Below are positions 6,972 through 9,578 of a DNA stretch of 9,578 nucleotides, piece after piece (within the stretch, counting starts at the first letter, position 1; each line of letters begins with the position of its first letter). The DNA comes from Chloroflexota bacterium (lineage in GTDB: Bacteria > Chloroflexota > Anaerolineae > Anaerolineales > Anaerolineaceae). The notes beneath the pieces are model-generated. The model worked only from the letters and a program-made list of their open reading frames with translations, had not been told where the DNA came from and made no database searches. Made by a program: the position numbers and the translations under genes. Where the stretch lies: assembly GCA_023406965.1 (NCBI GenBank), contig JAEXTI010000561.1, forward strand, positions 1 through 9,578, written 5' to 3'.

Positions 6972-7009
6972 ACTCTTTTGGACAGGTGAAAACACCTGTC
7001 CAAAAGAGT
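6972..7009. terminator. Perfect 17-bp hairpin between the exporter operon and the membrane-protein/kinase unit
   Basis: ACTCTTTTGGACAGGTG (6972-6988) and CACCTGTCCAAAAGAGT (6993-7009) are perfect inverted repeats around an AAAA loop. The hairpin starts 13 bases after the permease stop and ends 45 bases before the next start, so it probably ends or attenuates the exporter transcript. Only TTT follows the stem; the arm itself contains CAAAAG, so a classical U-run is lacking. Confidence 0.6.
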
Positions 7010-7054
7010 TTCGTGTTATCCTAAATCAAAGAAAAGCGTAAAAAAGGATTTGCT

Positions 7055-7789
7055 ATGGACAATCAAACCTACAACCCTCAAAAAACCACCTGGGCCATGC
7101 TGCTAATGGCCATTTCATATCTGATCCAATTGGTCTCAACCATCTTAAGCCTGGCAATCGCCGGGGATGTCACCGACCCGGCTCAGGCCCTGAGCACGCA
7201 GGTCAGCACCCCGATGGCGATCGTGGGCTGCCTGTCCCCCATCAGCCTGCTGCTCATCCTCGTGGCAGTCATCCTGGTGATGACCGAGCGCAAGAATCTG
7301 CCCTCCCCTCATCCGCGCCTGGCACTACTTGGGTTTGTCGTGTTCATTTTGATGGCCCTGGCTAATCTGGGAGTGTCGCTGCCCTTGTCGTTCCTCAGCA
7401 CGCGCAGCGGCAACGAGGCGCAGGCCGTGTTAGGGCTTTGGGGCAGCTTGCTGGGTTCGGTGTTGAGCATGGTCTTCCCTGTGTTGATGTTTTTCGGCGT
7501 GTCCAACCTTCCGCAGCGAGTCATGCTGGTGTTGGCCGGGTTGCTGGGCGCAGCAGGCTCCGCCGGCGTTAGCTTCCTGACCATCTCCAACTTTGAGATG
7601 AAATCAATGGAAATCAGCGGTATGGTCGTTTATTATCCGGCGAATACCCTGGATATTACCTCGGGGCTATATCGCCTCTTGAGTACCAGCAGCGTGGCTG
7701 CCGCGGGGCTGTTCTTCGTGGCCTTCTTGTGGATGGCCGTGGTTTACTTCCGCCGGGCCGGGCAGGTGGTTGACGAGCGGGTAATCTAG
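7055..7789 (+). CDS. Unrecognised six-helix membrane protein
   Basis: I do not recognise a family for this 244-residue protein. It has a short polar N-terminus and six probable helices: about 14-36, 54-76, 89-113, 124-149, 155-177 and 212-232. A basic end (FRRAGQ) follows. By the positive-inside pattern (TERK at 77-80 and FRR at 232-234 on the same face) both ends are probably cytoplasmic. The longest outside loop, about 178-211, is polar with several Tyr and Ser. AAGGA at 7044-7048 lies six bases before ATG 7055. The gene ends 16 bases before the histidine kinase gene, whose ribosome binding site overlaps its stop, so the two are probably co-transcribed. The placement suggests an accessory sensor or a partner of the exporter or kinase. 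YknW of Bacillus subtilis, a small membrane protein working with YknXYZ, is a possible functional parallel. Both roles are inference. Confidence 0.8.
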   Translation: MDNQTYNPQKTTWAMLLMAISYLIQLVSTILSLAIAGDVTDPAQALSTQVSTPMAIVGCLSPISLLLILVAVILVMTERKNLPSPHPRLALLGFVVFILMALANLGVSLPLSFLSTRSGNEAQAVLGLWGSLLGSVLSMVFPVLMFFGVSNLPQRVMLVLAGLLGAAGSAGVSFLTISNFEMKSMEISGMVVYYPANTLDITSGLYRLLSTSSVAAAGLFFVAFLWMAVVYFRRAGQVVDERVI

Positions 7790-7805
7790 AAGGAACCGCG
7801 AAGTT

Positions 7806-9335
7806 ATGCCGCTTCCCCGCTGGCTGTCACGCTCGCTGAGTGTCTTCCGCCGCTTGCAGTGGAAACTGTCCATCGCCTACACGTTAGTGACGGTGGGCGT
7901 GCTGACCGTGCTGCTGATGATTTTGATGTTTGTGTCGTTTCAACTGTTGTTCAGCACAAGCCAAATGAGCGCCACCCTGACGCGAGCACTGACCGCGGCG
8001 GCGGCGGAACTGGCCCCGGCCCTGCGCGAAAGTCCGCCCGACGTGGAGGCCATGCGCGCCTGGTCTAACCGTGTTTTCACCAACCGTGCCATATCTCTGG
8101 TGGTATCCGAAAGCAGTAACAACAACACGGCTGTCGAATCGTTCAGCTCGCCAGCGTCAGAAGATTCAACGGTGATCATTTTTGACGAGGACGGCCGAAT
8201 TCTGGCCAACCATCAAAACGATAGCAGCATTGTTGGGCAACTGGTCAGCGATTCGGTCGCGCCAGGCGCCGCACAGATGGTGGAAAGAACTCTTGTGACC
8301 CATCAGGTTGGGGATAATATTCTCACGCTCGATACCACCCTATATCAAAAAGACGAAAATTTTGCCCTGGTGGCGGCGCCCGTTTTTGACCGGGATGGAA
8401 GCATTCTGGGCGGCGTGCTGCTGGTTTGGGCACGGCCTAACATGATGCAAATGCTGGGTTATTCAGTGATGTCTGTCTTGCCCACCACCGGTTTTCTTAC
8501 TCTGATGTCCGGAATTATCGGCATTTTGTTCGGGGTTCTCACCGCCCGCGGGCTGGTTTCGCGCCTGAACAAAGCCACCCGCGCCACCGCGGCCTGGGGG
8601 CAAGGCGATTTTTCTGTGCGCATCGACGATCAGAGCCAGGATGAAATTGGCTTGCTGTCCGAGGATTTGAACCACATGGCTGGCGAGTTGCAAGCCCTGA
8701 TGCAAACCCGGCAGGAACTGGCCGCTGTGGACGAGCGCAACCGACTGGCGCGCGACCTGCACGATTCGGTCAAGCAGCAGGTTTTTGCCATCAGCATGAA
8801 CCTGGCGGCAGCTCAGAGCCTGTGGGAGAAAAACCCCGCCGAGGCTCGCAATCGCCTGGAAGCCGCCCTGGCCCTCTCGCGCCAGTCGCAGCAAGAACTG
8901 ACCGGGCTCATCCAAACCTTACGCCCGGTGCAGCTCGAAAAACAAACTCTCTCCCAGGCTCTAGACGACCTGGTGCAAAGCTGGAGTCGCCAGAACCAGA
9001 TCACGGCCTCCAGCGAGGCGCAGACGAACCTGGCGCTTTCAGAAGAAGTGGAGCGAACTTTGTTCCGCGTGGCGCAGGAGGGCCTCTCCAATATTGCCCG
9101 CCACAGCCGGGCCAACGCTGCCAGCCTGAACTTGAAGGCCGTGGACGGAAAGGCTCACCTGACGATTATTGACAACGGGCGCGGCTTTGATCCCCAACGC
9201 CCGCGCGGGCTGGGATTGCAATCGATGCAGGAGCGCCTGAGCGGGGTGGGCGGTATCCTGCGCATTGAAAGCGGCAGCGCCGGTACCCGTCTTGAAGCCA
9301 TTGTTCCCTGCCTGCCCACAAAGGAGGTCAAATGA
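7806..9335 (+). CDS. Sensor histidine kinase, NarL-partner type (HAMP, HisKA_3, HATPase_c)
   Basis: This 509-residue membrane kinase should sense an envelope or external signal and phosphorylate the regulator encoded next. Helix 1 spans about 21-45. An extracytoplasmic region (about 49-218) includes [12 protein letters not shown] and [17 protein letters not shown], which resemble the strands of a Cache/PAS-like fold. Helix 2 spans about 221-247. A HAMP linker covers about 248-300. The dimerisation helix carries [16 protein letters not shown] with the phosphorylated His319. The ATP domain shows N-box Glu425 to His433, DNGRGFD (456-462) and [10 protein letters not shown] (468-477). All catalytic residues are present. 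This makes it a LiaS/NarX/DegS-class kinase, not the classical HisKA class. AGAAGGAA at 7788-7795 overlaps the preceding stop; the 3' end overlaps the regulator start as ATGA. A Ser/Asn-rich stretch at about 99-120 is probably an exposed loop. The ligand is unknown. Confidence 0.95.
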   Translation: MPLPRWLSRSLSVFRRLQWKLSIAYTLVTVGVLTVLLMILMFVSFQLLFSTSQMSATLTRALTAAAAELAPALRESPPDVEAMRAWSNRVFTNRAISLVVSESSNNNTAVESFSSPASEDSTVIIFDEDGRILANHQNDSSIVGQLVSDSVAPGAAQMVERTLVTHQVGDNILTLDTTLYQKDENFALVAAPVFDRDGSILGGVLLVWARPNMMQMLGYSVMSVLPTTGFLTLMSGIIGILFGVLTARGLVSRLNKATRATAAWGQGDFSVRIDDQSQDEIGLLSEDLNHMAGELQALMQTRQELAAVDERNRLARDLHDSVKQQVFAISMNLAAAQSLWEKNPAEARNRLEAALALSRQSQQELTGLIQTLRPVQLEKQTLSQALDDLVQSWSRQNQITASSEAQTNLALSEEVERTLFRVAQEGLSNIARHSRANAASLNLKAVDGKAHLTIIDNGRGFDPQRPRGLGLQSMQERLSGVGGILRIESGSAGTRLEAIVPCLPTKEVK

Positions 9336-9578
9336 GCGTTTCCATTTCTGTGCTGTTGGTGGACGCTCACGCCATTGTGCGCAGCGGGGTGCGCGCCTAT
9401 CTGGATTCTCAGCCCGACTTGCAAGTGGGCGGCGAGGCGGGCTCGGGGGCTGAAGCCGTGCGCCTGGCGGAAGAACTGGTTCCCGATGTGGTGCTGATGG
9501 ATCTGATCATGCCGGAGATGGACGGCGTGGAAGCTACCTGGCGAGTGCGCCGGGTGAGCCCGCGCAGCCAGGTGGTGG
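9332..9578 (+). CDS. NarL/LuxR-type response regulator, receiver domain (3' end outside window)
   Basis: The first 82 residues form a receiver domain of the type that accepts phosphate from the kinase just upstream. The visible start is [23 protein letters not shown], and the phospho-acceptor is Asp57 in [17 protein letters not shown]. The VR-x-GV segment and the HisKA_3-type partner kinase predict a C-terminal LuxR-type DNA-binding helix-turn-helix beyond the window; full length would be about 210-230 residues. AAGGAGGT at 9321-9328 precedes ATG 9332, which overlaps the kinase stop by four bases, so translation is probably coupled. One oddity: the usual acidic pair reads Asp11-Ala12, so the second, magnesium-binding acid is replaced by Ala (codon GCT). 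The most likely targets are its own unit and the exporter operon upstream, which is inference from position. Confidence 0.93.
   Translation, partial: MSVSISVLLVDAHAIVRSGVRAYLDSQPDLQVGGEAGSGAEAVRLAEELVPDVVLMDLIMPEMDGVEATWRVRRVSPRSQVV

Noticed and set aside
1..9578. Mobile elements, phage genes, toxin-antitoxin or defence systems, tRNA or rRNA
   Set aside because: No transposase, integrase, terminal inverted repeats with target duplications, cloverleaf or array structure could be found on either strand.

Overview
The window looks like chromosomal DNA of a Chloroflexota bacterium, most likely an Anaerolineae relative. Three things suggest this: the GC-rich codon use of most genes, a secreted multidomain protein ending in a short Tyr-Leu-Pro tail of a kind I associate with that group, and a MacAB/YknXYZ-type exporter next to a NarL-type two-component system. 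The taxonomic call is inference; no rRNA or other marker is present.

Layout: (1) positions 2-331 hold the 3' end of a ferrochelatase gene (hemH). (2) Positions 332-660 are an AT-rich gap with one imperfect hairpin (436-480) and a possible promoter. (3) Positions 661-3291 encode an 876-residue secreted protein with a golvesin-like domain, three carboxypeptidase-regulatory-like beta domains, a LytM/M23 metallopeptidase domain with its metal and catalytic residues intact, a bacterial Ig-like stretch and two PKD-like domains. It is clearly AT-richer than its neighbours. (4) Positions 3292-3621 hold a strong hairpin, a perfect 14-bp palindrome and the leader of the next operon. (5) Positions 3622-6958 are a tight three-gene operon (1-nt and 4-nt overlaps): lipoprotein adaptor, ABC ATPase and MacB/FtsX permease. 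(6) A perfect 17-bp hairpin (6972-7009) separates it from a second unit, 7055 to the window end: an unrecognised six-helix membrane protein, a LiaS/NarX-like histidine kinase and the start of a NarL-type response regulator cut by the window edge.

The simplest reading is an ABC exporter with its adaptor, controlled by or co-inherited with an adjacent envelope-stress type kinase/regulator pair. The membrane protein between them is the main unknown. Its size and position next to an adaptor/ATPase/permease set recall YknW in the Bacillus subtilis YknWXYZ system, but no homology can be claimed from the sequence alone. The M23 protein and the ferrochelatase appear functionally unrelated to the exporter. 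Nothing in the window is a CRISPR array, transposon, tRNA or rRNA.
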